A stretch of DNA of 8,645 bases from Pseudomonadales bacterium (GCA_031277435.1 JAITMI010000006.1:1-8645); one strand, 5' to 3'; positions 1 to 7,038 are shown, counted from the first letter of the stretch. Notes: generated from the sequence alone by a model not told the origin. Numbers and translations are program-made.

Positions 1-513
1 GACGATCAAACCTACACCGTCGACGTCCGCGCGGTATTCGGCAACGGCCTCACCGTTGAAGCCGGTTATTCCGACTACAACTTCGACACCGCTTACAGCG
101 TCGCGGTAGGCACCTACCTCTCCGATTACGCCGAAATCCAATTGGGCTACCTCGGCAGCCAGGACACCGAGGTCGATACCTGGGCCGCCACCTACCACGC
201 GCTCATCAGATTGAATGATCTGTCCAATTTGAGCTACACCGTAAGCGCCGGTTACATTGATGCCGACACCGACGACGGCTACATGCTCGACAACGACCTC
301 ACCTATTATTTCAACTGGAACCTGGGCATAGGCGGCACCGCGTCCTTCAGCGATCTGGACCTGCTCGACACCCGCACTTACGGCCTGCACGCCAATTACT
401 TCTTCACGCCCAACTTCTTCATCGACGGTTATGTCGAAACCACCGACTACCAAGGCCAGGACAACGACAGTAATGAAGACAGCGTAGGCATCGGCGCTTT
501 CGTGCGTTTCTAA
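1..513 (+). CDS. Outer-membrane beta-barrel (putative porin) protein, 3' part
   Basis: The frame is open from base 1, so the gene begins outside the window; 170 C-terminal residues are visible. The translation alternates polar and hydrophobic/aromatic residues in short strands (for example VDVRAVFGNGLTVEAGYSDY) separated by Asp/Asn-rich turns such as DADTDDG and DNDSNEDS. It ends in VGIGAFVRF, and a terminal Phe preceded by alternating hydrophobics is the usual BAM-recognition signature of outer-membrane barrels. It is therefore most likely a porin-like channel or an outer-membrane protein of unknown substrate. The signal peptide and N-terminal barrel lie outside the window, so strand number and specificity cannot be judged. 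It is transcribed towards the minus-strand restriction gene and ends just before a strong terminator. The family name is an inference from pattern, not from a recognised signature. Confidence 0.8.
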   Translation, partial: DDQTYTVDVRAVFGNGLTVEAGYSDYNFDTAYSVAVGTYLSDYAEIQLGYLGSQDTEVDTWAATYHALIRLNDLSNLSYTVSAGYIDADTDDGYMLDNDLTYYFNWNLGIGGTASFSDLDLLDTRTYGLHANYFFTPNFFIDGYVETTDYQGQDNDSNEDSVGIGAFVRF

Positions 514-528
514 GTTGGCCCATACCCT

Positions 529-564
529 CCAGCCCCGGCCTTTTGCGCCGGGGTTGGTTTTTTT
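529..564 (+). terminator. Strong rho-independent terminator of the porin-like gene
   Basis: An 11-bp stem pairs 529-539 (CCAGCCCCGGC) with 547-557 (GCCGGGGTTGG), with one G-U pair and a 7-nt loop. It is followed directly by seven T residues at 558-564. It starts 15 bases after the porin stop codon. The T run lies only on the plus-strand side, so it should act in that direction only. Confidence 0.93.
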
Positions 565-570
565 AACAAT

Positions 571-602
571 AAAAACCGCTCAAAACGCAAAAATTCTGCG
601 TT
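571..602 (-). terminator. Weak candidate terminator for the minus-strand DUF262 gene
   Basis: On the minus strand a 6-bp stem (AACGCA, 602-597, with TGCGTT, 589-584) encloses a 7-nt loop. It is followed after eight bases by TTTTT (575-571). It lies 15 bases beyond the stop codon of the minus-strand gene. The stem is short and the T run is displaced, so this is only a candidate. Confidence 0.3.
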
Positions 603-617
603 ATGTCAAAGCCGCCA

Positions 618-2333
618 TCAATTCAACTGCGCAATACGCCATATAGCGGTAGCCTGGTCAGCCATCCAGCGTTGCCGGTTGGCAATACGTTCCGGTGTCC
701 ATTCGGCATTTTCATTGCCAAGTTTTTGCGTAATGACAAAACCGCTGTGTTGATATGCCGCCTGTTTTTCAGCATAGCCGAGCGTACCAAGTTCCCGATT
801 CGCTCCGGTTTGCAGCAATGTCATGTTGCCAAGTCTGTAAATCATGGCCTCAGCATCATCATTACTGAAACCTCCCCAGCCATCCTGCGCGTTTTGCGGT
901 AACACATGTTCAATATTGAAAGCATCGCTGGTGAAGCTGTATTCCTGGCTAGACAAATGCTTTTCCAATGCACATAAAATGTAACGCACCACTCTATTGT
1001 TGCGCGAATCCGTTGTGCGAATAACCTTGTCGGCAAAAGCTGTGCGAAACGCCGTGTCGTCAGGATAAATGCTGCGCATGGCTTGCAAGGTCGGTCCGAG
1101 ACTTGTTAGTTCTCTTTTGGCAATACGCTCGGCCACGGCATTATAAGTGCGCTCTTGTTCCGCCGTGCTGTACGCGCCAATGACATTGAATCGCATGGAA
1201 ATAGTGGCCGTAGCTCGTAAAAGCCCCGTAAAATCCGGCGCATCAAATACACGCTTGGCGGCAAGCAACAGCGGGAAAGGTTGTTTAACCCGGAATGTTT
1301 TCAGCACGCCAGCAAACATCTTGTCATCCAGCGCCCAATCCGACGCTTCTGGCGAAGATAACGCCAGATAGGTATCCAAGTCTTCTTCCATATCACGCAG
1401 TAACTGAAATACCGATTCGCGCGTATCAACCCGTGCGCGAATGGTTTTGAACAAGTCGGCTTGCCGGGCAAAAGTACGTCGGCTGTTCCAGTGAACGCGC
1501 AGAAAATCTGGAAAGTTTTCGGATTGCAATCGGCCTACTATGCCCTCCCAACGATCTTCCAGATTACGTAGTTCATGATCGGTTTCACCGCCACGATCGA
1601 GAACCGAGAACAAATAATTTTTGAGAAGATCAGTAGCCGAAAGCCGTACTCCACGCGCATTGAGCGTCTCAAATACCTTGTAAGCATTGAGTTCATCCGT
1701 GACCGTGATCACCGTAAAAAACAAGCGGTCGCTGATGTCTTCTACCAACTGCGCGAGTCGCTTTCCTTCTTCCCCGGTACTGTTTTTCAAATAATTTGCT
1801 ACTTGTTTATCGAACCATTCGAAGGCTTTTCGCAATAGATGTTCGGAAGCGCGAAATCCACGCTGCGGAAGATTACCAAGTGGAATCAGGTAAGTCTGAA
1901 AATAATTGTTGTTGTTGCGATTGAGCGTGAGTTTCGGGCGCGCAATCAGTGTGACCGGATCCAGGTACCCCACATAGGTTTGGCGAATTTGCTCCAGACG
2001 CCTCTTGTTTGCCTCTGGATCATTACCAGTATCAATGAGTCGCTGGATATTCTTGAGAACGGCAAGCACGATGAGGCTGATGGTTGTTAAGCGCTGTTGG
2101 CCATCAATCACATCAAAAGTCTTGTCATCGGCTGATTGCAAAACCAGATAGCCCATATAGTGCGCACTCTCACCATCCTGCCTCAAGGTGGCGAGCAAAT
2201 CAGCCCACAGGTCTTCCCATTCCTCGCCACTCCAACTGTAATCACGCTGGAAGCGGGGAATTCGGTACGTCAAGCCATTGCCTATCAGTTTGCGAAATGT
2301 GTTGTTCTCTGTTTTGAAGTTTGTGGCTGCCAT
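618..2333 (-). CDS. DUF262 + DUF1524 (GmrSD-like) probable type IV restriction protein
   Basis: This 571-residue protein has the two-domain architecture of single-chain GmrSD-type enzymes, which restrict DNA carrying modified cytosines, and of relatives such as BrxU and SspE. The N-terminal DUF262 domain shows IPRFQRDYSW (25-34), VIDGQQRLTT (75-84), the nucleotide-binding/hydrolysis signature of the family, and FETLNARGVRLSATDLLKN (221-239). The C-terminal DUF1524 domain carries the His-Me/HNH nuclease motif IEHVLPQN (474-481, H476) followed by RLGNMTLL (500-507, N503) and N512, so the nuclease looks intact. The ATG at 2333 is supported by AGAAGG placed 8 bases upstream on the minus strand. 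No methyltransferase or other restriction subunit lies beside it, as expected for a stand-alone modification-dependent nuclease. One 60-base line counted by hand (721-780) is about 45% G+C, against about 63% for a line within ybeZ (3241-3300), which suggests horizontal acquisition. The target modification is unknown. Family assignment is firm; the restriction role is inferred from the family. Confidence 0.9.
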   Translation of the reverse strand: MAATNFKTENNTFRKLIGNGLTYRIPRFQRDYSWSGEEWEDLWADLLATLRQDGESAHYMGYLVLQSADDKTFDVIDGQQRLTTISLIVLAVLKNIQRLIDTGNDPEANKRRLEQIRQTYVGYLDPVTLIARPKLTLNRNNNNYFQTYLIPLGNLPQRGFRASEHLLRKAFEWFDKQVANYLKNSTGEEGKRLAQLVEDISDRLFFTVITVTDELNAYKVFETLNARGVRLSATDLLKNYLFSVLDRGGETDHELRNLEDRWEGIVGRLQSENFPDFLRVHWNSRRTFARQADLFKTIRARVDTRESVFQLLRDMEEDLDTYLALSSPEASDWALDDKMFAGVLKTFRVKQPFPLLLAAKRVFDAPDFTGLLRATATISMRFNVIGAYSTAEQERTYNAVAERIAKRELTSLGPTLQAMRSIYPDDTAFRTAFADKVIRTTDSRNNRVVRYILCALEKHLSSQEYSFTSDAFNIEHVLPQNAQDGWGGFSNDDAEAMIYRLGNMTLLQTGANRELGTLGYAEKQAAYQHSGFVITQKLGNENAEWTPERIANRQRWMADQATAIWRIAQLN

Positions 2334-2403
2334 GTCATTTACCTTCTTTGTTCAGCATCTATTTGACCAGAAGAGACTGTTGTGCCACGCCTCATTTTCA
2401 ATC

Positions 2404-2419
2404 ATGGCGAACTCGCCAT
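2404..2419. repeat. Short perfect inverted repeat upstream of the DUF262 gene
   Basis: ATGGCGA (2404-2410) and TCGCCAT (2413-2419) form a 7-bp inverted repeat around a 2-base centre. It lies about 70 bases upstream of the restriction-gene start on its 5' side. The tiny spacer fits a dimeric repressor operator better than an RNA hairpin. No regulator gene is adjacent, so the role is unknown. Confidence 0.4.
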
Positions 2420-2687
2420 AATAAAATCTGGCCTCGCGCACTTCGCGCCCGACTTGTTCATGCGTCTGGATCGTCTGCGCTTGCCCGCCCTTAGCGCTCC
2501 TTGCGTCGCTGGCCATCCGCACCCCACAGTCTTTCAACTTTCCCACGATGCAACCAATCCCTAAAAATTCAATAGCTTACACCGATACCCTCAGAGTTTC
2601 CTGTGTTTGTCAGACACCGCCCCTCCCCATCCAGGCCATCAGCATCAATTCCCAGCATCAGTCTCCCCCTGAAAATTTAACCCCACC

Positions 2688-2731
2688 CTTGGCAGCCCTG
2701 TTATACTCCGGCCCACTTGCCGCAACAGGAG
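2688..2731 (+). promoter_or_regulatory. Candidate promoter and distant Shine-Dalgarno of the ybeZ operon
   Basis: TATACT at 2702-2707 resembles a sigma-70 -10 box, but no good -35 lies 16-18 bases before it. An alternative is a sigma-32-like arrangement, CTTGGC (2688-2693) then 14 bases then CCGGCC (2708-2713). This is weak, but noteworthy because the E. coli ybeZYX genes are known to be heat-shock induced. AGGAG at 2727-2731 is the only Shine-Dalgarno-like sequence; it sits 16 bases before the ATG, which is long. Confidence 0.25.
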
Positions 2732-2747
2732 CCGCTTACCTTTTTAC

Positions 2748-3791
2748 ATGACCAGTGAACCTCATTCCCGCAGGCTGGAACTTGTGCCTGACAACCCCCA
2801 GCGCCTGGCCAGCTTGTGTGGCCGCCTCAATGAACACCTCCGCTTGCTGGAAGCGCGGCTCGACTTGACGATCCAAAGCCGCGGCAACGTCTTTACTCTC
2901 ATCGGCCCGCCCGATGCGCTCACCCTTGGCGAGGGCGCCTTACGGCGGCTCTACGCGATGACGGCGGATGATGCGCTCTTGACCCCCGACCTGGTGCATC
3001 TGGTGCTCACCGAAGTCACCAGCCATCACGGCGCCGTGGCGGATGGGGCTACCGTGGCCGGGGGTGAAAGCAGCATTGAGCATGTGCTGCGCACGCCAAA
3101 GCTGTCGGTGAAGCCGCGCACGCCGCAGCAGAACAACTACGTGCAGGCGATCCTCAAGCACGATATCAATTTCGGCATTGGCCCCGCCGGCACCGGCAAG
3201 ACGTATCTGGCGGTGGCTTGCGCGGTGGAGGCGCTGGTGAGCGAGCGCGTCAGCCGTATTCTTTTGGTGCGCCCGGCGGTGGAAGCTGGCGAAAAACTGG
3301 GTTTTTTACCGGGCGATCTATCACAAAAAGTGGACCCTTATCTGCGCCCCTTGTACGACGCGCTATATGAAATGCTCGGTTTTGAACGCGTGGCCAAGCT
3401 GATCGAGCGCCAGGTGATTGAAGTCGCGCCGCTCGCTTACATGCGCGGGCGCACGCTCAACAATTCGTTCATCATTCTCGATGAAAGCCAGAACACCACC
3501 ACCGCGCAGATGAAGATGTTTCTCACCCGCATCGGCTTTGGCTCCACCGCGGTCATCACCGGCGACGTAACGCAGATCGACCTGCCCAAGGGCACGCGCA
3601 GTGGTCTGGTGCAAGTGACCAACGTGCTGCGCCGCGTCAAGGGCGTGAGTTTCACCTGGTTCAGCGCCGCCGACGTGGTGCGCCACCCTATCGTGCAGCG
3701 CATCGTCGAAGCCTATGACGCTTACGACAAAGCCAATGTCGCGGCGCTCAACGCGCAAGAGCGTGAGTGGCACAATGAACGTGACGGTTGA
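2748..3791 (+). CDS. ybeZ: PhoH-like NTPase YbeZ
   Basis: YbeZ is a cytoplasmic PhoH-family ATPase that works with the endoribonuclease YbeY in rRNA maturation and ribosome quality control. The protein has 347 residues, close to E. coli YbeZ. A small N-terminal KH-like/nucleic-acid-binding region (about 12-60) precedes the PhoH domain (about 120-325). That domain has Walker A GPAGTGKT (145-152, K151), the family motif RPAVEAGEKLGFLPGDL (175-191), Walker B FIILDES (241-247, D245/E246) and the sensor-like TGDVTQIDLP (271-280). The ATG at 2748 gives full family length and no upstream in-frame start is better, although the nearest AGGAG is 16 bases away. It is first in the operon here, and its last 17 bases overlap ybeY, implying translational coupling. 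The symbol phoL is also used for this gene. Confidence 0.95.
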   Translation: MTSEPHSRRLELVPDNPQRLASLCGRLNEHLRLLEARLDLTIQSRGNVFTLIGPPDALTLGEGALRRLYAMTADDALLTPDLVHLVLTEVTSHHGAVADGATVAGGESSIEHVLRTPKLSVKPRTPQQNNYVQAILKHDINFGIGPAGTGKTYLAVACAVEALVSERVSRILLVRPAVEAGEKLGFLPGDLSQKVDPYLRPLYDALYEMLGFERVAKLIERQVIEVAPLAYMRGRTLNNSFIILDESQNTTTAQMKMFLTRIGFGSTAVITGDVTQIDLPKGTRSGLVQVTNVLRRVKGVSFTWFSAADVVRHPIVQRIVEAYDAYDKANVAALNAQEREWHNERDG

Positions 3792-4227
3792 TTTACAAAA
3801 TCACAGCGGCAGCCGTGAGGTGCCGCTGCGCCGCCAGTTCAAGCATTGGGCCTTGGCGGCGCTGGCGGCGGTGGCGCCCGAGCGCGCGGTGAACCGGCTC
3901 AGCATCCGGCTGGTGGATGAAAACGAATCAGCGCAACTGAACGGTCAATATCGCCATAAATCCGGCCCCACCAATGTCCTGTCGTTTCCGCTGCCGCCTC
4001 AACTGCAAGAGTCGCCCGAGCTTGGCGACCTCGCCATTTGCGCGCAAGTGGTGGAACGCGAAGCGCGCGAACAAGGCAAGCGCGGCGACGCGCACTGGGC
4101 GCATCTGACGGTGCATGGCGTGCTGCATTTGCGCGGCTACGATCACGAAGTGGAAGCCGAAGCCCGCGTCATGGAAGCGCTCGAAACCCGCATTCTTCAA
4201 CAACTCGGTTATCCCGATCCTTATTGA
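3775..4227 (+). CDS. ybeY: Endoribonuclease YbeY (16S rRNA 3' maturation factor)
   Basis: YbeY is a zinc-dependent single-strand endoribonuclease needed for 16S rRNA 3'-end maturation and late-stage 70S ribosome quality control. From the ATG at 3775 the protein has 150 residues, the normal family size. The zinc signature HGVLHLRGYDH places the three ligands at H114, H118 and H124, the same numbering as in E. coli. The conserved segment GQYRHKSGPTNVLSFP (57-72) is also present. The frame is open further upstream to an ATG at 3715, but that would add 20 basic residues encoded wholly within ybeZ, so I reject it. The start lies 17 bases inside the end of ybeZ with only a poor Shine-Dalgarno, so translation is probably coupled to ybeZ. 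Confidence 0.95.
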   Translation: MNVTVDLQNHSGSREVPLRRQFKHWALAALAAVAPERAVNRLSIRLVDENESAQLNGQYRHKSGPTNVLSFPLPPQLQESPELGDLAICAQVVEREAREQGKRGDAHWAHLTVHGVLHLRGYDHEVEAEARVMEALETRILQQLGYPDPY

Positions 4228-4234
4228 TTCCCAC

Positions 4235-5086
4235 ATGAACGACAGCAATGCAACTAATGAACCAGGGCCCAGTTCCTGGATCGGTAAACTCAGAGAAGTA
4301 TTTACCGAACAAGTGTCCGACATCGGCGATCTCATCGCGGTACTGCGCAAGGCGCAGCGCAACAATATCCTTGATGGCGACGATTTGAGCATCATCGAAG
4401 GCGCGCTGAAAATCCGCGAGATGCAAGTACGCGACATCATGATTCCGCGCTCGCAAGTCGTCACCGTGCGCGCCGACGCCGCGCCGCAAGAAATTCTGCC
4501 AGTGGTGATCGAAGCGCAGCACTCGCGTTTTCCCGTGATCGGCGACGGCCTCGACGAAGTGCTCGGCATCCTCCTGGCCAAAGATCTCTTACCGCTGGCG
4601 CTCAAGGACGATCGCCCTTTCGACCTCAAGCAAGTATTGCGCCCCGTTACGTTCGTGCCGGAATCGAAACGGCTCGACGTATTGCTCAAGGAATTCCGCG
4701 AAACTCACAACCACATGGCGATCGTGATTGATGAATACGGCGATCTCGCCGGCCTCTGCACCATCGAGGATGTATTGGAACAGATAGTCGGCGACATTGA
4801 GGACGAACACGACAGCGACGATGAAGTATTCATCAAGCCGCTTGAAAACAATAATTTCACGGTCAAGGCGCTGACGCCTATCGAAGCATTCAACGAATTT
4901 TTCCGCAGCCAATTTTCCGAAGATGAATTCGACACCATCGGCGGCCTGGTGCTGAGCCATTTCGGGCACATTCCACACCATGAAGAAGCCGTGAATATCG
5001 GCCCTTACCGCTTCGTGGTGCTTGATGCCGATGACCGGCAAATTCTGTTATTGCAAGTCAGCGTGAATCCGCCCAATGAAGCCTGA
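4235..5086 (+). CDS. corC: CorC/YbeX family CBS-domain protein
   Basis: This 283-residue protein matches soluble YbeX/CorC. It has two CBS domains (about 66-125, starting VRDIMIPRSQVVTV, and about 133-190, containing DEYGDLAGLCTIEDVLEQIV) and a C-terminal CorC_HlyC domain (about 200-278, with TIGGLVLSHFGHIP). No DUF21 membrane domain is present, so it is the cytoplasmic short type. The family was named for Mg2+/Co2+ efflux together with CorA. E. coli YbeX has more recently been tied to ribosome metabolism, which suits its place beside ybeZ and ybeY. The ATG at 4235, 7 bases after the ybeY stop, gives the usual length; the open frame to 4115 lies inside ybeY and is not used. No clear Shine-Dalgarno is visible, so coupling is likely. 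It overlaps lnt by 11 bases. Confidence 0.93.
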   Translation: MNDSNATNEPGPSSWIGKLREVFTEQVSDIGDLIAVLRKAQRNNILDGDDLSIIEGALKIREMQVRDIMIPRSQVVTVRADAAPQEILPVVIEAQHSRFPVIGDGLDEVLGILLAKDLLPLALKDDRPFDLKQVLRPVTFVPESKRLDVLLKEFRETHNHMAIVIDEYGDLAGLCTIEDVLEQIVGDIEDEHDSDDEVFIKPLENNNFTVKALTPIEAFNEFFRSQFSEDEFDTIGGLVLSHFGHIPHHEEAVNIGPYRFVVLDADDRQILLLQVSVNPPNEA

Positions 5087-6602
5087 TACGGTCAGCCAGC
5101 CGCGCTCGTGGTTAGCCTTGGCGCAAGCCTTGATCGCTGGCGCGGTGTTGCCTTTGGCCTTCAGCCCGCTCGACCTCTGGCCGCTGCAATTGCTCAGCGT
5201 GGCTTGGCTCTATGCGCTGCTGCAAACCAGCGCGCCGCGCCGCGCCGCAGAGCTCGGCCTCGCTTACGGGCTTGGCGCCTTCGGCGTGGGCACGTCGTGG
5301 GTTTACGTCAGCATCCACGATTTTGGCAACGCGCCGCCGCCCTTGGCGGGCTTCATCACCGCCGGTTTCGTGCTGCTTTTGGCGAGTTGTCTCGCGCTAC
5401 AGTGTTATGCCTATCGCCGTTTTTGCAAACACGCTTGGGCCGTGGTCCCCAGCTTCGCCGCGCTGTGGGTCTTGGACGAATGGCTGCGCGGCTGGCTGTT
5501 TACCGGCTTTCCCTGGCTTTATCTCGGTTATGCGCAGGTCACCACCTTGTTTTCCGGCCTGGCGCCGCTGTTTGGCGTTTTAGGATTATCGTTCTTTATC
5601 GCGCTCAGCGGCGCGCTCTTGGGCGAACTGGCGCTACGCTGGCGCCGTCTGCATCAGCCGGATCGCTTAGCGCGCACGCGGATCTCTTTGGCGCTGCTGA
5701 TGCTATGGGCTTTGTGCATACCAACACGCAACATCGCCTGGACCACGCCGCTCGACGCGCCGCCGCTGCGGGTGGCCCTGGTGCAAGGCAATATCGAACA
5801 AAGCGTGAAATTCGACCCCAATTATTTACAACAAGCGCTTGAGCGTTACTCCGAATTGAGCCTGCCGCTTTGGCGTAACGATCTGCTCGTGTGGCCGGAA
5901 ACGGCGATTCCGCTGGTCTATCAGCGCGTGCCGGCGCTGGTGGAACAATGGCAATTGCAAGCCGATGCCGCCGGCGCCACGCTTATCAGCGGCATTTTCT
6001 TCGAGGATGAGTTTGACGGATCGATCCACAACAGCCTGGTTGCCTTCGGCGAGGGCGAAGGCGTGTGGCTCAAACAAAAACTGGTGCCCTTCGGCGAATA
6101 CGTGCCGCTGCGGCGTTTTCTCTCCGGCCTCTTGCAATTATTCGCGCTGCCGCAATCCTCACTCGAACCCGGCCCCGCCGATCAGCAAACGCTGTGGGCG
6201 GGCGATGCCAGCATCGCGCCCTTCATTTGTTACGAAGTGGTATACGCCGATTTCGTGCGCCGCTATGGCCGCGACGCCGACCTCTTGCTCACCGTAAGCA
6301 ACGACACCTGGTTTGGTTCCTCGTGGGGGCCGCACCAACATTTGCAGATGGCCGCGATGCGCGCACGCGAACTAGGCCGCTACATGCTACGCGCCACCAA
6401 CAACGGCATCACCGCCCTGATCAACGAACGCGGCCACATCATCGCCCGCGCCCCGCAATTCACCGCCACCACGCTAGAAGGCGAAGCCCTACGCTTCAGT
6501 GGCCGCACCCCTTTCGCGCGCTGGGGTAATTGGCCGGTGCTTATGCTTAGTTTGGTGATCGTCGCGCTCAGCGCACTATTGCGGAGTGATGGAAAAAAGT
6601 AG
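5076..6602 (+). CDS. lnt: Apolipoprotein N-acyltransferase
   Basis: Lnt transfers an acyl chain from phospholipid to the N-terminal cysteine of apolipoproteins, the last step of lipoprotein maturation in the inner membrane. The 508-residue protein has the expected layout. Several N-terminal membrane segments lie at about 12-48, 60-80, 88-110, 120-140, 155-185 and 203-218. A nitrilase-type CN-hydrolase domain follows (about 231-475), then a last membrane span (about 485-503). The catalytic triad is present: E275 in LVWPETAIP, K335 in KQKLVPFGEY and C385 in FICYEVVY. The supporting acids E341 and E387, equivalent to essential residues of the E. coli enzyme, are present too. The ATG at 5076 overlaps corC by 11 bases and no better start is seen. 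The stop codon TAG (6600-6602) lies inside the first bases of the dispersed repeat that begins at 6599, so the repeat seems to have landed at the very end of the gene. Confidence 0.96.
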   Translation: MKPDTVSQPRSWLALAQALIAGAVLPLAFSPLDLWPLQLLSVAWLYALLQTSAPRRAAELGLAYGLGAFGVGTSWVYVSIHDFGNAPPPLAGFITAGFVLLLASCLALQCYAYRRFCKHAWAVVPSFAALWVLDEWLRGWLFTGFPWLYLGYAQVTTLFSGLAPLFGVLGLSFFIALSGALLGELALRWRRLHQPDRLARTRISLALLMLWALCIPTRNIAWTTPLDAPPLRVALVQGNIEQSVKFDPNYLQQALERYSELSLPLWRNDLLVWPETAIPLVYQRVPALVEQWQLQADAAGATLISGIFFEDEFDGSIHNSLVAFGEGEGVWLKQKLVPFGEYVPLRRFLSGLLQLFALPQSSLEPGPADQQTLWAGDASIAPFICYEVVYADFVRRYGRDADLLLTVSNDTWFGSSWGPHQHLQMAAMRARELGRYMLRATNNGITALINERGHIIARAPQFTATTLEGEALRFSGRTPFARWGNWPVLMLSLVIVALSALLRSDGKK

Positions 6603-6661
6603 GTTGGCGCTGAGCGCAGCGAAGCCCAACAATAGAACCAGCTATGTGGACTACGCTTGCC
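6599..6661 (+). repeat. Dispersed palindromic repeat, copy 1
   Basis: First of three related copies starting GTAGGTTGG. The first 42 bases match copy 2 (7459) with one difference; the remainder has diverged and the closing inverted arm is reduced to CTACGCTTGCC. The left arm is itself an imperfect palindrome (GTTGGCGCT ... AGCCCAAC) and can form a hairpin just after lnt. There is no T run, so it is not a classical terminator, though it could protect the operon mRNA 3' end. Its second to fourth bases are the lnt stop codon. Confidence 0.85.
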
Positions 6662-6692
6662 ACAGGTGCAAATTCTGGCAGCGTTGCTTGTT

Positions 6693-6722
6693 TTGACAAC
6701 ACATCAAAAATGTTGCTACAGT
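6693..6722 (+). promoter_or_regulatory. Promoter of the TumE-like TA operon
   Basis: A consensus -35 TTGACA (6693-6698) is followed, after 18 bases, by TACAGT (6717-6722, 4 of 6 matches to TATAAT). Initiation would fall at about 6728-6730, on or next to the ATG at 6730, so the toxin mRNA would be leaderless or nearly so. The GTG at 6721 would lie within the -10 box and could not be the start of a transcript from this promoter. Confidence 0.6.
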
Positions 6723-6731
6723 GAGCAACAT
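6710..6731. promoter_or_regulatory. Probable antitoxin operator, perfect 8-bp inverted repeat
   Basis: ATGTTGCT (6710-6717) and AGCAACAT (6724-6731) form a perfect inverted repeat around the 6-base centre ACAGTG, which lies on the -10 box. A third GTTGCT occurs at 6683-6688, just ahead of the -35. Binding by the wHTH antitoxin at these sites would block the promoter, as is usual for autorepressed TA operons. The protein-DNA match is inferred. Confidence 0.6.
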
Positions 6732-7038
6732 GAAAGCGGTCAACATTTTCAATCGCCGGATACCTTACGCCGAAGGCCGCTTCGCGCAAATCGTCGTCTG
6801 GCAATTGCCGGCACCGTTGCCCGGCAGTCAGCATGACTACAAATACCGCTTGGCCTACGTCGTGGACGGTATTTGCGCGCTGCGTTACGACAACGAAGCA
6901 GGCAAGGGCGACCACAAACACATCGGCGTCACGCAATACCGCTACGTATTTACCGGCTTGGCCCAATTGCTGTCCGATTTTGAATCCGATATAGCGAGGT
7001 GGAACGATGAAAACCACGATGAAAACCGTAGTCATTGA
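6730..7038 (+). CDS. TumE-like (DUF6516) toxin of a type II TA module
   Basis: From the ATG at 6730 the protein has 102 residues. It carries the family-like core GSQHDYKYRLAYVVDG (32-47), RYDNEAGKGDHKHIG (52-66) with its His-rich GDHKH, and a C-terminal helix YVFTGLAQLLSDFESDI (72-88). I recognise this as the DUF6516/TumE toxin family, small proteins encoded with a wHTH antitoxin; the partner directly downstream confirms the pairing. The molecular target is not evident from the sequence. An in-frame GTG at 6721 would add three residues, but it lies in the probable -10 box and lacks a Shine-Dalgarno. The ATG has none either, consistent with leaderless, weak translation of the toxin. The 3' end overlaps the antitoxin gene by 32 bases. 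Family identification comes from motif memory and was not searched. Confidence 0.78.
   Translation: MKAVNIFNRRIPYAEGRFAQIVVWQLPAPLPGSQHDYKYRLAYVVDGICALRYDNEAGKGDHKHIGVTQYRYVFTGLAQLLSDFESDIARWNDENHDENRSH

Larger units (their letters stand above)
2334..2747. other. Divergent intergenic region between the restriction gene and ybeZ
   Basis: These 414 bases separate two divergently transcribed genes and must hold both promoters. I see the minus-strand Shine-Dalgarno (2342-2347), a perfect short inverted repeat at 2404-2419, and a possible -10 for ybeZ at 2702-2707. A minus-strand reading frame of 64 codons (2546 to 2352, GTG start) ends 18 bases before the restriction gene. It lacks a convincing ribosome binding site and recognisable motifs, so I do not call it a gene. 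In E. coli and many relatives miaB lies upstream of ybeZ; nothing resembling miaB is present here. Confidence 0.6.

Noticed and set aside
2689..2706. Possible sigma-54 promoter (TTGGCA ... TTATA) before ybeZ
   Set aside because: The -24-like TGGCA is present, but the essential GC of the -12 element is missing.
2548..2751. 67-codon plus-strand frame ending in ATGA overlap with ybeZ
   Set aside because: It has no Shine-Dalgarno and a low-complexity Pro/Ala composition. The ATGA overlap is attractive but probably accidental.
3928..4689. 253-codon minus-strand frame opposite ybeY and corC
   Set aside because: It is a Ser/Arg-rich antisense shadow; both plus-strand genes are clearly real and full length.
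5108..5842. 244-codon plus-strand frame inside lnt
   Set aside because: It is an Arg/Ala-rich out-of-frame shadow of the high-G+C lnt gene, whose own frame has all catalytic residues.
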